This document shows positions 42,086-52,993 of a DNA stretch of 64,000 nucleotides, in pieces. The stretch spans positions 124,001 to 188,000 of the forward strand of contig OZ025709.1 of the NCBI GenBank assembly GCA_964019335.1. The letters run 5' to 3'. The position numbers and the translations under genes were made by a program. Position 1 is the first letter of the stretch; the number at the start of each line of letters is the position of its first letter. The notes below the pieces were generated by a model. That model was not told the origin of the DNA. It saw only the letters and a program-made list of their open reading frames with translations, and ran no database searches. Origin of the DNA: Diplonema japonicum. Taxonomy: Eukaryota; Euglenozoa; Diplonemea; Diplonemida; Diplonemidae.

Positions 42086-42520
42086 ACAATAAACTAAACT
42101 AAGTACAAAAACTAATCTAACAAAACGCTGCTAGTCTCACCCCTAGATAAAAAGGTTTCCTCGCCTCCCCCCTCTTTTTTTTTTTTGTTCCCTTCCATTT
42201 TCTTTTTTCCTTTGTTCCTATCATTCAAATGATTTAATTAATAAACTTATAATGTGTGCCGGGCAAGGACTTACCTTCTCCCCCAACAAGTTTTTATCAC
42301 ATTATTTTTTTTTTTTTTTTTTCTCTCTCTCTCACTTCTATGCGTTCATTCCAATGATGATCAAATCCAAATTCGATGCCTCCAGAGGAGGCTTCTCACT
42401 AACGTTACGCTGATCTATAAGAACAGCACCTGTGCCTCCGAATTCCGGGATAATGCGCAGAGGTAGGTTACAACAAAAAAAGAAAAAAAAAAAAGAAAAA
42501 AAAAAAAGAGGACCCTCCAA

Positions 42521-44494
42521 CTAAGCTGAGAAATCGCTTGCCCTACGGGACGAAGGGTAGTTAGATGACCTCATGACACGGGTATCCCTCACAACTTGAT
42601 TCTTGTGCCAAAACACCACACCAGCCACTGCTGCACCGAGCACCACTGCCACAGCAACCACAACAAGTACAATTGTAAGCACTTTGCTGTCATCATCATC
42701 TCCGCTTCCGCTCTCGATTTGACTGTCGCTGCCGTCAGGTGCAGGTGAGGCGTTTTCATCCCAAAGCTGGATCACAGACATCCCCACGTCGGCTGTATAA
42801 GCCAGATTCCCTACGACGGTCATACCCCTCACAGATACGGAGCTGGTGTACCCGTCAAGGCGCTGCATCTTCAAAGGGTTCTGCACATCTATCAACTGCA
42901 CACCCTCACTGCCAGAAACTACCACTTTGTCTCCTGCCATCTTCACACTTTCGATCGTGCCACCCAATACCAGGGAACCAAGGATGGTGGGTTTTGATGG
43001 TGTGCTCACATCCACCGCGTGCAGGCTGCCTTTGACATCCGTCACATAAGCACGTGTTGCATTCGCCGTCACTGCCCGAGCATCGGCAGGAATCTTCACG
43101 CTGCCAATGAGAGTTGGTGTGGACTGGGCTACGTTCAGCAAGGTCAGGCCTTCCGCGTTCACAGCGTAGGCCGTGTCCTCCAACACAAAAATCCCATTGA
43201 CATGTGAAAGGTCGTACTTACCAAGACGGGTGATGTCCTCAGGGTCGGTCACATTGAGCATATGGAAGCCCTCAGAATGGTCGAATCCCAAGTAGGCTGT
43301 CGTCCCTACCACGTGCATGGAGAGGACGCAGTGTGACTGTGTAGGATCCGCGCGGTACGACCCTAGAACCTTTAATTTCCACGGCCTCGGCGCAGTGTAC
43401 ACGTGGAAGAACGGGCACGAGGCCACGTAACTGGTGATTCCTTCGACCTGCACGGCAGTCGCTTCGATCTTGATAGCTTTATCCACCCTCCACTTCTTGA
43501 TGTTGAATAGCTGCATCAGACCACGGCCAAGGATATACGCGTAATCACCAGAAACAGACAAGGCCTTTGCATCGCCTGGTTGGTCGAACTTCCCTAAATA
43601 ACCCGGGTTCGCGTCTCTCACGTCCAGCATCTTGAAACCAACACCAGCAAGGTAAGCTGCACCCCTCACCACCTGCACGTGAGGAGTGCCCTCATTGCTG
43701 TAGGAGTCAAGGAGTTTAGGGGTTGTAGTGCTCACATCGACGATCTTGAGGCCATCCATGTCGGAGACGTAAGCATTTCCGCCCGATACAATAACCCCAC
43801 CGGCACCGCTTCCCGTGAAGTTTGCCTTGAGGGAGGGGGACGAAGGGTCCGACACGTCGAAGATGAGGAGGCCTTCCGACGAGGTGGTCACGTAGGCAGA
43901 GGTGCCGGACACATAGAGACCGCCAACGGTGGTTGCTCCCGTGTTTACAGAACCACGAAGAACTGGTTCAGAAGGGTTGCTAAAGTCGATGATCTGGAGC
44001 TTCTTTTCGTTGTCGTTGCTCAAAATGTAGACGATAGCCCTGATGACGAAGGGTTTCCCTGTACTGCCGCCTGTGTAGGTGCCGAGGAGCTTGGGGGTAG
44101 TGGCATCAGTCGCATCGATAGCGAGGATCTCCCCTTTTGTGGACCTTATGTATGCGGTGTCCCCAAACACGTGCACTGCCGTGCAGGGCTCTGGGTACCG
44201 CCCCACAACGGTACCTTGTTTCACAAGCACCAGTCCACCTTTTCCGTCCGCCACGAAGACTGTGCCCCACACTTCGTCGACGCCACGAGCGTCCTTCCCC
44301 GTTTCTATCTCGTAGATCTTCTCCATCTCACTAAATTTCCTCAGGTCAAGTATGACAAGCCCGGAAACCCCAGCAGCGAAATAGGCCGTGTCTCTTGTCA
44401 CCCTCACGTCTGATATGTGGTCAATAGCCTCAGTTTTCCTCACCACTAATAGCTCTGCAGTTGCTGCCACACATAGTAAAGAAAGTAACGCCAT
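42521..44494 (-). CDS. LVIVD-repeat type I membrane protein, paralogue 1
   Basis: 657 aa. Residues 1-14 (MALLSLLCVAATAE) are a signal peptide. The ectodomain is built of LVIVD-type repeats (~40 residues each: strand, GTAYVA.., GL.I.DV..P..P), seen for example as GTSAYVTTSSEGLLIFDVSD, NAYVSDMDGLKIVDVS, TAYLAGVGFKMLDVR, ATRAYVTDVKGSLHAVDVST. These fold as a beta-propeller. A single membrane helix (VLTIVLVVVAVAVVLGAAVAGVVFW, ~606-630) follows an acidic stalk (GSGDDDDSK), then a short basic tail (SSNYPSSRRASDFSA). LVIVD domains are common in bacterial surface proteins; ligand unknown. Belongs to a local family with 49744-51825, 58612-60915 and 63744-64000. Confidence 0.9.
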   Translation of the reverse strand: MALLSLLCVAATAELLVVRKTEAIDHISDVRVTRDTAYFAAGVSGLVILDLRKFSEMEKIYEIETGKDARGVDEVWGTVFVADGKGGLVLVKQGTVVGRYPEPCTAVHVFGDTAYIRSTKGEILAIDATDATTPKLLGTYTGGSTGKPFVIRAIVYILSNDNEKKLQIIDFSNPSEPVLRGSVNTGATTVGGLYVSGTSAYVTTSSEGLLIFDVSDPSSPSLKANFTGSGAGGVIVSGGNAYVSDMDGLKIVDVSTTTPKLLDSYSNEGTPHVQVVRGAAYLAGVGFKMLDVRDANPGYLGKFDQPGDAKALSVSGDYAYILGRGLMQLFNIKKWRVDKAIKIEATAVQVEGITSYVASCPFFHVYTAPRPWKLKVLGSYRADPTQSHCVLSMHVVGTTAYLGFDHSEGFHMLNVTDPEDITRLGKYDLSHVNGIFVLEDTAYAVNAEGLTLLNVAQSTPTLIGSVKIPADARAVTANATRAYVTDVKGSLHAVDVSTPSKPTILGSLVLGGTIESVKMAGDKVVVSGSEGVQLIDVQNPLKMQRLDGYTSSVSVRGMTVVGNLAYTADVGMSVIQLWDENASPAPDGSDSQIESGSGDDDDSKVLTIVLVVVAVAVVLGAAVAGVVFWHKNQVVRDTRVMRSSNYPSSRRASDFSA

Positions 44495-44690
44495 AATAGG
44501 TTCTGAGAGATGCTAAGTAGTGTAGGAAATCCCCAACTGTTAAATACTATGAAATAAACTTTTCTTCTTCTTTCTTTCTTGAATGCGCAAAAAAAAAAGT
44601 CTCTCTCTCCCCCCCCCAAAAAAAAGATTAAAATTGATACAGGGGGGGTGAATGAAAAAGAACGAGAGAAAAGAAAATGAGAATGCTTTC

Positions 44691-45875
44691 CTAGGCGGAG
44701 TTCTGGATATCCTTCTTCCTGGTGCCCATGAACTTGGCGCGCTCTGCCTGGGTTTGGAAGTGGCCGTGACCCTGCTTGGAGCTGGTGTCGATGAATTTGA
44801 GAGAGACCTGCTCTTGGGCGGCCCTGCTGGTCTGGGGGGCGAGAGGGCGGCGCAGGGTAAGGACACGCTTAACAGGCCCTGGGACAGATCCCTTGAGCAT
44901 GACGTACTCATTGTTGACGACACCGTAGTGGGGGAAGCCGCCCAGGGGGGTGATGTGCTTCTCAGTGATGTCCATGGAGGTGGTGGCGTTACCCTTCTCG
45001 CATTTAGAGGCGGCTTCACCCATTTTGTAGATCTTCTTGTTGAGTTCTGTCCTGTGGTGGAACCCGTTCTGACCAGCACGTGCCACGGTGTAGGCCACAC
45101 GGGATGGATGCCAAGCACCGATACAAGCAACCTTCCTCAGACCTCTGTGAGACTTTCTAGGCAGACGGGACACACCCCACCTGTGGGTCACACCCTCCAT
45201 ACCGTGACCCTTGCTGACGGCGATGACGTCGCACCTCTCGGACTCCTTGAACACCTGTCCGACGGTCACCTGCTGCTCGAGGAGACCCTGGGCGAACTTC
45301 AGCTTGTCGGCCATGGACCCACCGTTGATCTGGATCTCAGCGACGTAAGCCTTCTTGCTGCCGAGCTTCAGCTTGTTGGGCTGAGTGTGGGCGAGTACTC
45401 TGAGGACGGTCGCGTTCTTCTCGATACGGCTGTACATCGTTTCTCTGGCCTCCTTGTTCTCCTCAAACTTGGATGTGTACTTCGTGAAGGCCTTCTTCTT
45501 GGCGGCGTACCAGGATTTGTAGTACCTCCTCAGCATGCTGTCGGAGAGCTTCTGTGCCCACAGAGTGGACACCGCCCTGAGACCCCTGGCGGTGGGCTTG
45601 TACCCCACAATACCTACCACAACCATTTCGGGGCAGTCCACGATGGTGACGGGCTCGCAGACCTCCTTCTTGTGCATTTTGGATCCAGCACGGTCGAGGT
45701 CACGTACGATGTGGGTCATGCCTGCCTTGTAGGCCATGAAGGCGGTCAGGTGGGGGGCTTGGGTGGCATCATCCACAGGGAAGGACCTGACACGGCCCCT
45801 GACGTGGCGGCACCTCTTGCGGGGAAGGTACCCCAAATGACCGTGACGGGGCTGCTCGAACTTACGATGAGACAT
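44691..45875 (-). CDS. RPL3: Large-subunit ribosomal protein uL3
   Basis: 394 aa, single exon. Start [21 protein letters not shown] matches the eukaryotic uL3 N-terminus. Blocks: [26 protein letters not shown] (L3 fold), [41 protein letters not shown] (the peptidyl-transferase-reaching loop with the W.....H region), [17 protein letters not shown], and [18 protein letters not shown]. Length fits (about 390-400). The ATG is preceded by CACACACAAAA and about 28 A residues on the coding strand; repeat A lies another 100 bp upstream. No intron, unlike eL27. Confidence 0.97.
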   Translation of the reverse strand: MSHRKFEQPRHGHLGYLPRKRCRHVRGRVRSFPVDDATQAPHLTAFMAYKAGMTHIVRDLDRAGSKMHKKEVCEPVTIVDCPEMVVVGIVGYKPTARGLRAVSTLWAQKLSDSMLRRYYKSWYAAKKKAFTKYTSKFEENKEARETMYSRIEKNATVLRVLAHTQPNKLKLGSKKAYVAEIQINGGSMADKLKFAQGLLEQQVTVGQVFKESERCDVIAVSKGHGMEGVTHRWGVSRLPRKSHRGLRKVACIGAWHPSRVAYTVARAGQNGFHHRTELNKKIYKMGEAASKCEKGNATTSMDITEKHITPLGGFPHYGVVNNEYVMLKGSVPGPVKRVLTLRRPLAPQTSRAAQEQVSLKFIDTSSKQGHGHFQTQAERAKFMGTRKKDIQNSA

Positions 45876-45885
45876 TTTTGTGTGT

Positions 45886-45917
<32 letters not shown>

Positions 45918-45984
45918 CCCCTTGAAATAATGATGCTCATTAAGCGGACAACACAGCCAAAAAAAAAAAAAAAAAAAAAAAAAA

Positions 45985-46025
45985 GAGAGACATTTAAGGG
46001 TACCTGCGGTATGTGGCAGGACGCC
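45985..46025. repeat. Repeat family A, copy 3
   Basis: Preceded by an A tract; same 40-bp core, located ~110 bp upstream of the uL3 start codon. Confidence 0.85.
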
Positions 46026-46317
46026 TTAAAAAAAAGAATCAGAAGACATGGGGGGGGGGGGGGGGGGAAGCATTTCCTTTTTTTCTTTTGTATTATTGTT
46101 TTGGACCGGAAGACCGGCAATTCGCCAAGCTTATGCCAGGTTTCCTCACTACCCGCGGAAGGATAAGGGCCCCCCTAGGAAAAGATGCGTTTCAAAAAAA
46201 AGAAAAAAAAAAGAAAATTACATCGTAAGAAAGCACTATCGAAGAATAAGAAGAAGCTCGTTGATAAGGCTGGTTTTTGAGCTTGTTCTCCGTCTCCTAA
46301 GAGGTCACATCACCACA

Positions 46318-46379
46318 AGAGGAACTGGCCGTTGTTTGGACGTGCCTTTTGTTTAGACAAGTTAAAGACTCGTTCTTGC
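46318..46379 (+). repeat. Repeat family C, copy 2 (short)
   Basis: GAGGAACTGGCCGTTGTTTG then ACGTGCC and CTTTTGTTTAGACAAG...CGTTCTTGC followed by A17; lacks the ~50-bp middle of copy 1. Confidence 0.7.
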
Positions 46380-46932
46380 AAAAAAAAAAAAAAAAAAGCG
46401 GAAATTACATAGTGTGCAATTGGCAATTGGAGACTTTGCTAAGAATCCAGAAAAGAACGTACCCCCTCCAAGCTTTGTCTCTCTCAAAGAAAATACGAAA
46501 AAAAAAAAAGAAAGAAAAAGAAAATAAAAACATCAGTAAGGATGCAGGGGGGGAGGGGAACGAAGAACGGAAACATGAAAGAAGAAACAAAAAAAAAAGA
46601 AATACCCTACCGTTTGACCAGCAAAGACGCAATAAAACGGGCCAAGCCCGCAGCAGGAAGTCACGTAACGTATGCCTCTTTTTTTTTTTTGCAGTTCTTT
46701 TTTTTTTTTATTTTACCAACAAACAGAAACATAATTTTTTTTTTTTTACTGGGAAAACAATAAACAGTAGTCCCCAGGACCCCTAGAAAAGGTGTTAAAG
46801 AAAATTGCCCCGATATTCGAAAGGGAAAAATTACTGGAGCCCCGCAATTTTTCTTTTTTTTTTTTTCCCTTTCGATGGTTTTTTTTTCTTTCTTTCTCCC
46901 CTCCTTTGTTTTTAACAGTAAAAGAAAAAGGT

Positions 46933-46979
<47 letters not shown>

Positions 46980-47197
46980 TAATTGTGACTTGGGAAGGAG
47001 TGAGTGTCACCATCGGTCATTACTCTAGGTTTTGAAATACAGGAAAGCCAGCGACGTCCTTTACGGGCTGCACACTTTGACCCAGCGGTGTGGCAGTGTT
47101 TACTGCGGGGCCCTGAGGCTAGAGGGCGTTAACCCCTATGCAGCAACACTGGCCCCGACATTGAATAGAAGAAAAAATCGAAAGCAGCAGCATCAGC

Positions 47198-47239
<42 letters not shown>

Positions 47240-47313
47240 ATTTTCAGTTTTCGCAGAAATGCATGGGATAGAAAAAGTGATAAGGAACTAAAAAAAAAAA
47301 AAAAAAAAAAAAA

Positions 47314-47355
47314 AGAGACTATTTAAGGGTGCCTGCAGTATGTGGCAGGGCGCCC
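47314..47355. repeat. Repeat family A, copy 4 (diverged)
   Basis: AGAGACTATTTAAGGGTGCC TGCAGTATGTGGCAGGGCGC. Changes fall in the loop and outside the CCTGC/GCAGG stem, which is kept. Confidence 0.75.
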
Positions 47356-47686
47356 TGCACAAGTATCGTCTACTTGATTACAGGGGGCGCGCCTCGGCCT
47401 AGTTGTAGCTTCTTCTGCGTTCCGCGTCGTGTCCTTAATGCATGCGGTGTGCAACTCAACCCCAGCCATGGTGCCCCTGGTAACCAAGATTCTGAACCCG
47501 TGCAGTTTGCTGCCTGTTCGTCACCCTGAGCATCTGCGATACGTTCTTCCACTCGGGCGCTACCGGTGATGACCGACGTGGAGGTCAACAGCGAACAACA
47601 CATCTGATGTGCTTCTTTATATTTCCATATTTCTGTGTTATCCCCACTACCAATAAAGTACAGAAACTGTAGCTTTAGAATCGTTG

Positions 47687-47719
<33 letters not shown>

Positions 47720-48188
47720 AAAACTTTTTTTTTTTATTATTATTATTTTTATTATTATTATTTTACTTCTTCGGAAAAATTACTTACACTAAAGTCTTCA
47801 GAAAATGCCGAAGCAACAGAATGAGAAGAGCGACTGGCAGGAAAGGCAATCCTGATAGTGGCAGTGCCAGAGTCAACAAAGGGAGGGACATGTATTGCAA
47901 CCCCTCTCTTGTTGTACCCCTTGTCACCTCTTTTGCCTGTTGTAGTGAAGTATTTTCAGAGAGTCGTGGAAAATAAAACCACTTACCTGTCACCATGAAA
48001 GGACTTTTACCGCCTCTCCGGGCCCTCGGTGGAACGGGTTTGCGGTACAGAGTCATATACTTGTTGGTAGCAAGCAGCTATTTCTTTCTTTTTCTTTTTT
48101 TTTTTTCTTCTCCACAATCCTGTGTTTTTTTAATAAGAAAACAACCCGAGTAACAAGGGGTACTATATAGTGACAAAATTTTATACTC

Positions 48189-48220
<32 letters not shown>

Positions 48221-48221
48221 C

Positions 48222-48330
48222 ACCCCCGATTGGTCTGAGAAGAGTAAACTATGCGCTTAGCCTGTGGTACCTTCACAGGTATCTCAACCATCCACAATTC
48301 GGAGTGGTTCGCCACCGTTAAAAGGGGGTA
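48222..48330. ncRNA. Possible structured RNA
   Basis: Between a 30-base T tract and a G-rich stretch. Contains a perfect stem CCTGTG/CACAGG around GTACCTT and a second arm AACCA(TCC)...(GGA)GTGGTT. No known RNA family matched; orientation unclear. Confidence 0.2.
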
Positions 48331-49300
48331 GGAATCTCTTGCCTCTTTTCTTCTCTCGTTTCTTTCCCCCCCCCCTTTTTTTTCTCTTTTTTTTTTTTTC
48401 TTCTTGCTATTTCATTTCATTTCATTGTGTGGTTTAACTCTATGTAACCAAAGGAACCATACATTTAATATGAAAGACGAAGCAGAAAAAACTCAAATTA
48501 ACATGCAAACTCCCAGAGCGAAAGCCGCATGCCCTAAAAAGGGAGGGGGTATGGTCAGTACTAGGTATCTCTCAGTTTCGAATTAATCTTGCGACTCCTC
48601 CAAGTGCTGATCTCTTCAGGCAAGAAGCACCCTTCATTGGCTCCCACTAGCGTCCCAGTGGGTTTGGAGAGTACTTTTCCCGACCACAAAAAAATAATAC
48701 CGGATTTGTATTTTATTCTGTTCAGTATTAATAATGTGCTGTATAATGCTGTTTAATTATGTGCCCCTTTTTTTTCGGAACCCCGACTTTGGACTTTATA
48801 CGGAACAATACAAAAAAAAAGTTATTTTCGTTTTCCCACTTATTTACCATCTCAAACAGTTCCAGGCCTAATTGTCGCTCCATGGCTTCCTGACTACTCA
48901 TTGCAGAGGTGGACCGAGGCAGAAGGAGGAGCTGGGACGCGGAAATGGACCCCAACAAGAGCACCTCGAAGCCGGTCGCTACGCAAGCGATGTGGGGTAT
49001 TTTGTTTTCTTGGATCTTTTTTTTTTTGTAAAATCTTATGTTCTCTTTTCCCGAAATTTTCTTTTTTTGCCCAAGTTTGGGACTTTTTTACATTATAAAT
49101 ACAAATCCGGTACGGGGAAAAAAAAAAAAAAAAAAAAAAACGAGACCAAGGTCAAAGTGCAATAAAAGGTTTTTTTCTTCTTTTTTATATATTATTTCGA
49201 CAAAAAAAAGAGGAAAAAAAAAGGGGGGGGGACGCTTCTGATAAACGAAACGGAGTTGAGGAGAATCCCCATTCAGAAAAAAAAAAAAAAAAAAAAAAAT

Positions 49301-49435
49301 CGATAAAGTTTCAGTGTGCATGGGGGTGCTCACTGTTCAGGTAGAAAGTCACACTAATCGACCACCGTTCTGCGGGTGCTGTCTGGTACCTGCTTGTGGC
49401 TGTGTGTCGCGATGAGATGGACGGCATCTGGGCGA
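49301..49435. repeat. Repeat family B, long copy 1
   Basis: From CGATAAAGTTTCAGTGTGCA to the GATGAGATGGACGGCATCTG end, preceded by A24. Same order of blocks as 61250-61373 with short indels. Repeat A copy 5 follows 40 bp later, so the two families sit side by side here. Confidence 0.8.
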
Positions 49436-49474
49436 GAAAGGGGGGCTGGAAGAAAAAAAAAGGAAAAAAAAAAA

Positions 49475-49516
49475 AAGAGACATTTAAGGGTACCTGCGGT
49501 ATGCGGCAGGACGCTT
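49475..49516. repeat. Repeat family A, copy 5
   Basis: Core AGAGACATTTAAGGGTACCT GCGGTATGCGGCAGGACGCT after an A tract. Confidence 0.85.
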
Positions 49517-49743
49517 GAAGAGTCTCAACTTATCTCTTGGTCGAACCTTTTTGCTGTGGTGTGGCCTTCGGTGGCCCCTCGCTCAACCTTCTCGGTACCT
49601 TAGGTATAAAACCCTCAACCGGGTTGGTAAGGACACAATAGTTGTACAGTTGTTTCTCAAGGATATGGCGGGTTGCCGGGGAGTAGCCCCTTATGGAGCC
49701 GTAAATAGTAACCCAACATGCGTAGGGGAGGGAGGGGGGGGGA

Positions 49744-51825
49744 CTAAACGAGAACCTTTGTCAAAACATCTTCCCTCGTTGGTTGCATTAAGGTTTCTGC
49801 CAGCGTGTCTCCCGTTGGCCTACTATAATTTTTCCGCCAGCACCACACACCAAATGCAGCCATGACCAACAACACGGCAGCAGCGATAAGCACAATGACC
49901 AGAGTAGTGTGAGTGTTGCTGCCGCTCCCACTGGGGCTCCGAGGGTACTCTGGGGGTGTAGATCCCACGGTGTCGTTAATATATTCGATTCTAATAAGAG
50001 ACATCCCCGCATCCGCAACATATACCATGTCACCTACGCACGAAATACCACGAGCTTCGCCGCTTAATCTTGCTATGCTAAAGTAGTCGATGAAAATCGG
50101 TGACGACGGCGAGCTGATGTCCACCAGCTCCAGGCCGTATTGGAAGGAGATGACTGCGGAGTCCCCAATCAAATCAAGATCGTTGGAGCCCCCCCACAGT
50201 TCGCCTACACCTGCAGCGCTTGTCGTTCCCACCTTTAGAGTTCCGATTGTAACTGGGTGTCGAGGATTGCTCGTGTCCACCACGTACAAACCCTTGTTCC
50301 CCGTGACGTAAACAGTGTGGAGGCGTATTGCTATCGCCTCCGCCCTGCCATCAATATTCACGCTGCTGATAAACATTGGGGTTGAAGGCGTTTCAACATC
50401 AAGCAACACCAGCCCGTCGAAAAATCCTGCAACGTAAGCTATCTTACCGGACACTATCACATCGCTGGCGTATAGATCGGGGAAAGTGCTGATAAGAGAG
50501 ATTTTGGAGGGGTTTCTTATATCGAGTAGTTGCAGCCCGTCTGAGTTCGAACCCACGTAGGCGATGGTTCCTGATACGTGAACGGAGTGCGCGCAGTGCA
50601 CGAGGCCGCCTGGTTCGAATTTTCCGAGAATTGTTGGTCGATGCGGCACGCTCACGTTGAAGGCGTAGAAATAGGGACACGATGCCACGTATGCTATGCT
50701 GCCCACAACCTGAACCGCGTTGCTTTTCCCGGTTGAGCCCAGTATCGTTGCGACCTCGTCGTAGGAACCCACTACAGTCGGGGACACGGGGTTTGAGATG
50801 TCAATCACTTGCAATGTTTTGCTTCCTACAAGGTACGCGTAGTTTCCAGAGACAGCCACATCTCTTGCACCACACGGCTGGTTGAAATCTTCCAGCAGTA
50901 CCGGCGCCGATGAATTAGACACATCCAGCATTTGTATACCCGCCTTGGCCACGTACGCCGTCGTTCCCTCCACGCGGATACGTGTGTCGATTTTTCGTTT
51001 CGCGGAGGGTCTAGTGCTGAGGAGAATTGGTGAGTCTGGAGTGCTCACGTTGACCATCGTAAGGCCCAGATAATCTGCTATGTAAGCAGTGTTGTTCGCT
51101 ATGTAAACCCCTCCGTCAACACTGTCGGTGAAAGTTGTTATAAACGAAGGCGACAACGGGTCTTCCACACCGAAGATTAGAAGGCCTTCTCCTGTTGCGG
51201 CGTACGCCGTGGTACCTGAGACGAACAGCTCCCCCGCAAAGGTCACGTTGGTCTCGACAGAGCCCAGGGGGAGCGGAGTATATGGGTCGCTGAAGTCAAA
51301 AATACGAAAGGTCAGCTTAACGCTACCGGTTAAGCAGTACAAAATCGTGCCCGCAACGAAAAAATTCCGAACGGAACCTAGCTTCTCGTGGCTGTCGTAG
51401 AGCACCTCGTACACAAACGTGTCCACGAGGTCGGAGGTCATGTTCACGGCAAGAATCGTATTCCGTGTAGTTCTGGCGTAGGTAATACCCTCAGACACTT
51501 GCACTGATTCGCAATACTCTGGACACCACCCATCTACATACCCAGCAGTTATTCGAAGTACACCGGACTCTCTGTCCGCCACGAAGATGGTGTCCCCTAC
51601 CACGTCAATGCCACTTGCATAGCCTGTCCATACCCGGTATAGCTCCTGCGCGTTGCCGGGTTCCTTTACATCGATTGCTACAAGCCCCGAGGTGCCTGCT
51701 GCAACATATGCTATCCCATTCACCACCTTCAGGTCTCTGATCGTGTCGATCATGTATAATTCCCCCACTTGGATCCATGTTGTTGCCCCAACGGCCACTG
51801 CATAACAGAGAAAAAGCAGCGCCAT
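49744..51825 (-). CDS. LVIVD-repeat type I membrane protein, paralogue 2
   Basis: 693 aa from ATG 51823-51825; the longer upstream frame reads through low-complexity sequence. Signal peptide MALLFLCYAVAVGA, then LVIVD-type repeats (e.g. GIAYVAAGTSGLVAIDVKEP, TAYAATGEGLLIFGVEDP, NTAYIADYLGLTMVNVSTP, TAYVAKAGIQMLDVSN, NYAYLVGSKTLQVIDISNP). Stalk SPSGSGSN, membrane helix TTLVIVLIAAAVLLVMAAFGVWCW (~640-663) and a short cytosolic tail. Sequons (NVT, NMT, NDT) fit an extracellular or luminal ectodomain. The ectodomain is clearly homologous to the other two paralogues but diverged in most positions, so the duplication is old. Confidence 0.9.
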   Translation of the reverse strand: MALLFLCYAVAVGATTWIQVGELYMIDTIRDLKVVNGIAYVAAGTSGLVAIDVKEPGNAQELYRVWTGYASGIDVVGDTIFVADRESGVLRITAGYVDGWCPEYCESVQVSEGITYARTTRNTILAVNMTSDLVDTFVYEVLYDSHEKLGSVRNFFVAGTILYCLTGSVKLTFRIFDFSDPYTPLPLGSVETNVTFAGELFVSGTTAYAATGEGLLIFGVEDPLSPSFITTFTDSVDGGVYIANNTAYIADYLGLTMVNVSTPDSPILLSTRPSAKRKIDTRIRVEGTTAYVAKAGIQMLDVSNSSAPVLLEDFNQPCGARDVAVSGNYAYLVGSKTLQVIDISNPVSPTVVGSYDEVATILGSTGKSNAVQVVGSIAYVASCPYFYAFNVSVPHRPTILGKFEPGGLVHCAHSVHVSGTIAYVGSNSDGLQLLDIRNPSKISLISTFPDLYASDVIVSGKIAYVAGFFDGLVLLDVETPSTPMFISSVNIDGRAEAIAIRLHTVYVTGNKGLYVVDTSNPRHPVTIGTLKVGTTSAAGVGELWGGSNDLDLIGDSAVISFQYGLELVDISSPSSPIFIDYFSIARLSGEARGISCVGDMVYVADAGMSLIRIEYINDTVGSTPPEYPRSPSGSGSNTHTTLVIVLIAAAVLLVMAAFGVWCWRKNYSRPTGDTLAETLMQPTREDVLTKVLV

Positions 51826-51938
51826 GTTACGGGGGGTAGGGGGGGAGGGACCTCTCCTGCAAGACGGCGTGAGGAGGGGGGGAAGAAGAAAAAATAGTTT
51901 TTGCACAATACACTTTTTTTTTTTTTTTTTTTTTTTTT

Positions 51939-52784
51939 TTAAGTTCGTGACCTCGGTGTCCTCGAACGAGCGGTGGACTTTTGGGAGGCGGAGATGTGCA
52001 GTTTTTGATTTTCCTGGATGAGGGCTGTCTCGACGGCCTCAAGGTGGGCAACGCGGTCGGACAGTCGTGCGATGGTGTACTCCTGTTCAGCGTTGAGGGA
52101 TGTAAGAGAGGCGTTTTGCAGCTCGAGGTCTGCGGTGTAGGTGTGATTCTCCCTGGTGACTTGGGAAAGCTTCGCTTCCAACCGCTTGAACTCCCGTTGT
52201 GAAGACTCCACGTGGACCCGCAGCGCCGCTTCCTTCTGCGACATTTCTACCGCGTGCAGACTGCATTTCTTCTCAAGAGTTTTTCGCCCCAGCTCCACAC
52301 TGTCCATGTCCGTTTGCAGGCCTCGTACTTCCGACTGCAAACCGGCAATTGTAACGTCACGTTCTGCAATGATGCCTTCGAGCCGTGCGGCTTCTTTGAC
52401 TTGATCGACTCGGGTGTGGGATTCGTCGATGGCTGAGGAGAGCTTTTCGTCCTCTCTGGTCTTGTAGGATGTCAGTTCCTCCTCCAAGGAAGCAATCTTC
52501 TTCAAGGCCTCTTTCAGCATGTTATCTGTGTGTGTGTTCAGCCCTAGCAGTGGGACGTCAGACACTATTGATGACCGTGCGCTGTCCAATCTGTGCGATG
52601 GTGAGACGGGCTGTACACTGGTGAAGTTTCCCAGTACCTTTGTTGAAACGCCTGCTGTGTCCTGCTCCGTGCTGCGCACCCCGATCATGGGCGGGGGGGT
52701 CATACTGCCTACCCTTGGTATCGCTACGATAGGAGGTTCCTTCTTTTTTTTTGTTTTCTTCCGACGCTCGCTCCCGGAGCGCAT
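51939..52784 (-). CDS. Coiled-coil protein, unknown
   Basis: 281 aa; ATG 52782-52784 after an A/G leader. N-terminal ~100 residues are basic then Ser/Pro-rich and disordered. Residues ~90-265 form a long coiled coil (MLKEALKKIASLEEELTSYK ... GIIAERDVTIAGLQSEV ... TLEKKCSLHAVEMSQKEAAL ... RLSDRVAHLEAVETALIQENQKL). The C-terminus STARSRTPRSRT is an RS/TP tail that could be a kinase site. No family recognised; a cytoskeletal or centrosomal role is only a guess. Confidence 0.7.
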   Translation of the reverse strand: MRSGSERRKKTKKKKEPPIVAIPRVGSMTPPPMIGVRSTEQDTAGVSTKVLGNFTSVQPVSPSHRLDSARSSIVSDVPLLGLNTHTDNMLKEALKKIASLEEELTSYKTREDEKLSSAIDESHTRVDQVKEAARLEGIIAERDVTIAGLQSEVRGLQTDMDSVELGRKTLEKKCSLHAVEMSQKEAALRVHVESSQREFKRLEAKLSQVTRENHTYTADLELQNASLTSLNAEQEYTIARLSDRVAHLEAVETALIQENQKLHISASQKSTARSRTPRSRT

Positions 52785-52859
52785 TTTCTTTTTTATTTTA
52801 TTTTTTTTTTCTTTTTTTTATTTTTTCTTGTCATGAGGGGACCATACAATGCAAGAGGG

Positions 52860-52890
<31 letters not shown>

Positions 52891-52892
<2 letters not shown>

Positions 52893-52993
52893 GCAGCTAA
52901 TTTTAATGCCAACCCATGTAAGTAATGACTTAAACACCGCGAGAGGGAACCGAGAGTGGCGCTAAAGCATTACTTGGGAGGCATGTAAAGTGG

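Larger units (their letters stand above)
39867..42520. other. 2.7-kb gene-poor spacer
   Basis: Holds the (TA)n tract, partial repeat B (40145-40189), repeat A (42044-42085), many A/T tracts and an inverted repeat TGGACTTTA / TAAAGTCCA at about 41393 and 41458. The complex stretch 41500-41720 has no frame or RNA I recognise. Confidence 0.5.
45876..49743. other. 3.9-kb repeat-rich spacer
   Basis: Contains repeat A copies 3-5, repeat C copy 2, a full repeat B, T tracts of 42 (46935-46976) and ~31 (47200-47237), and a possible structured RNA near 48222-48330. Complex stretches at 47030-47170, 47380-47640, 47800-48060 and 48590-48960 have no convincing long frame. No host gene supported. Confidence 0.5.
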
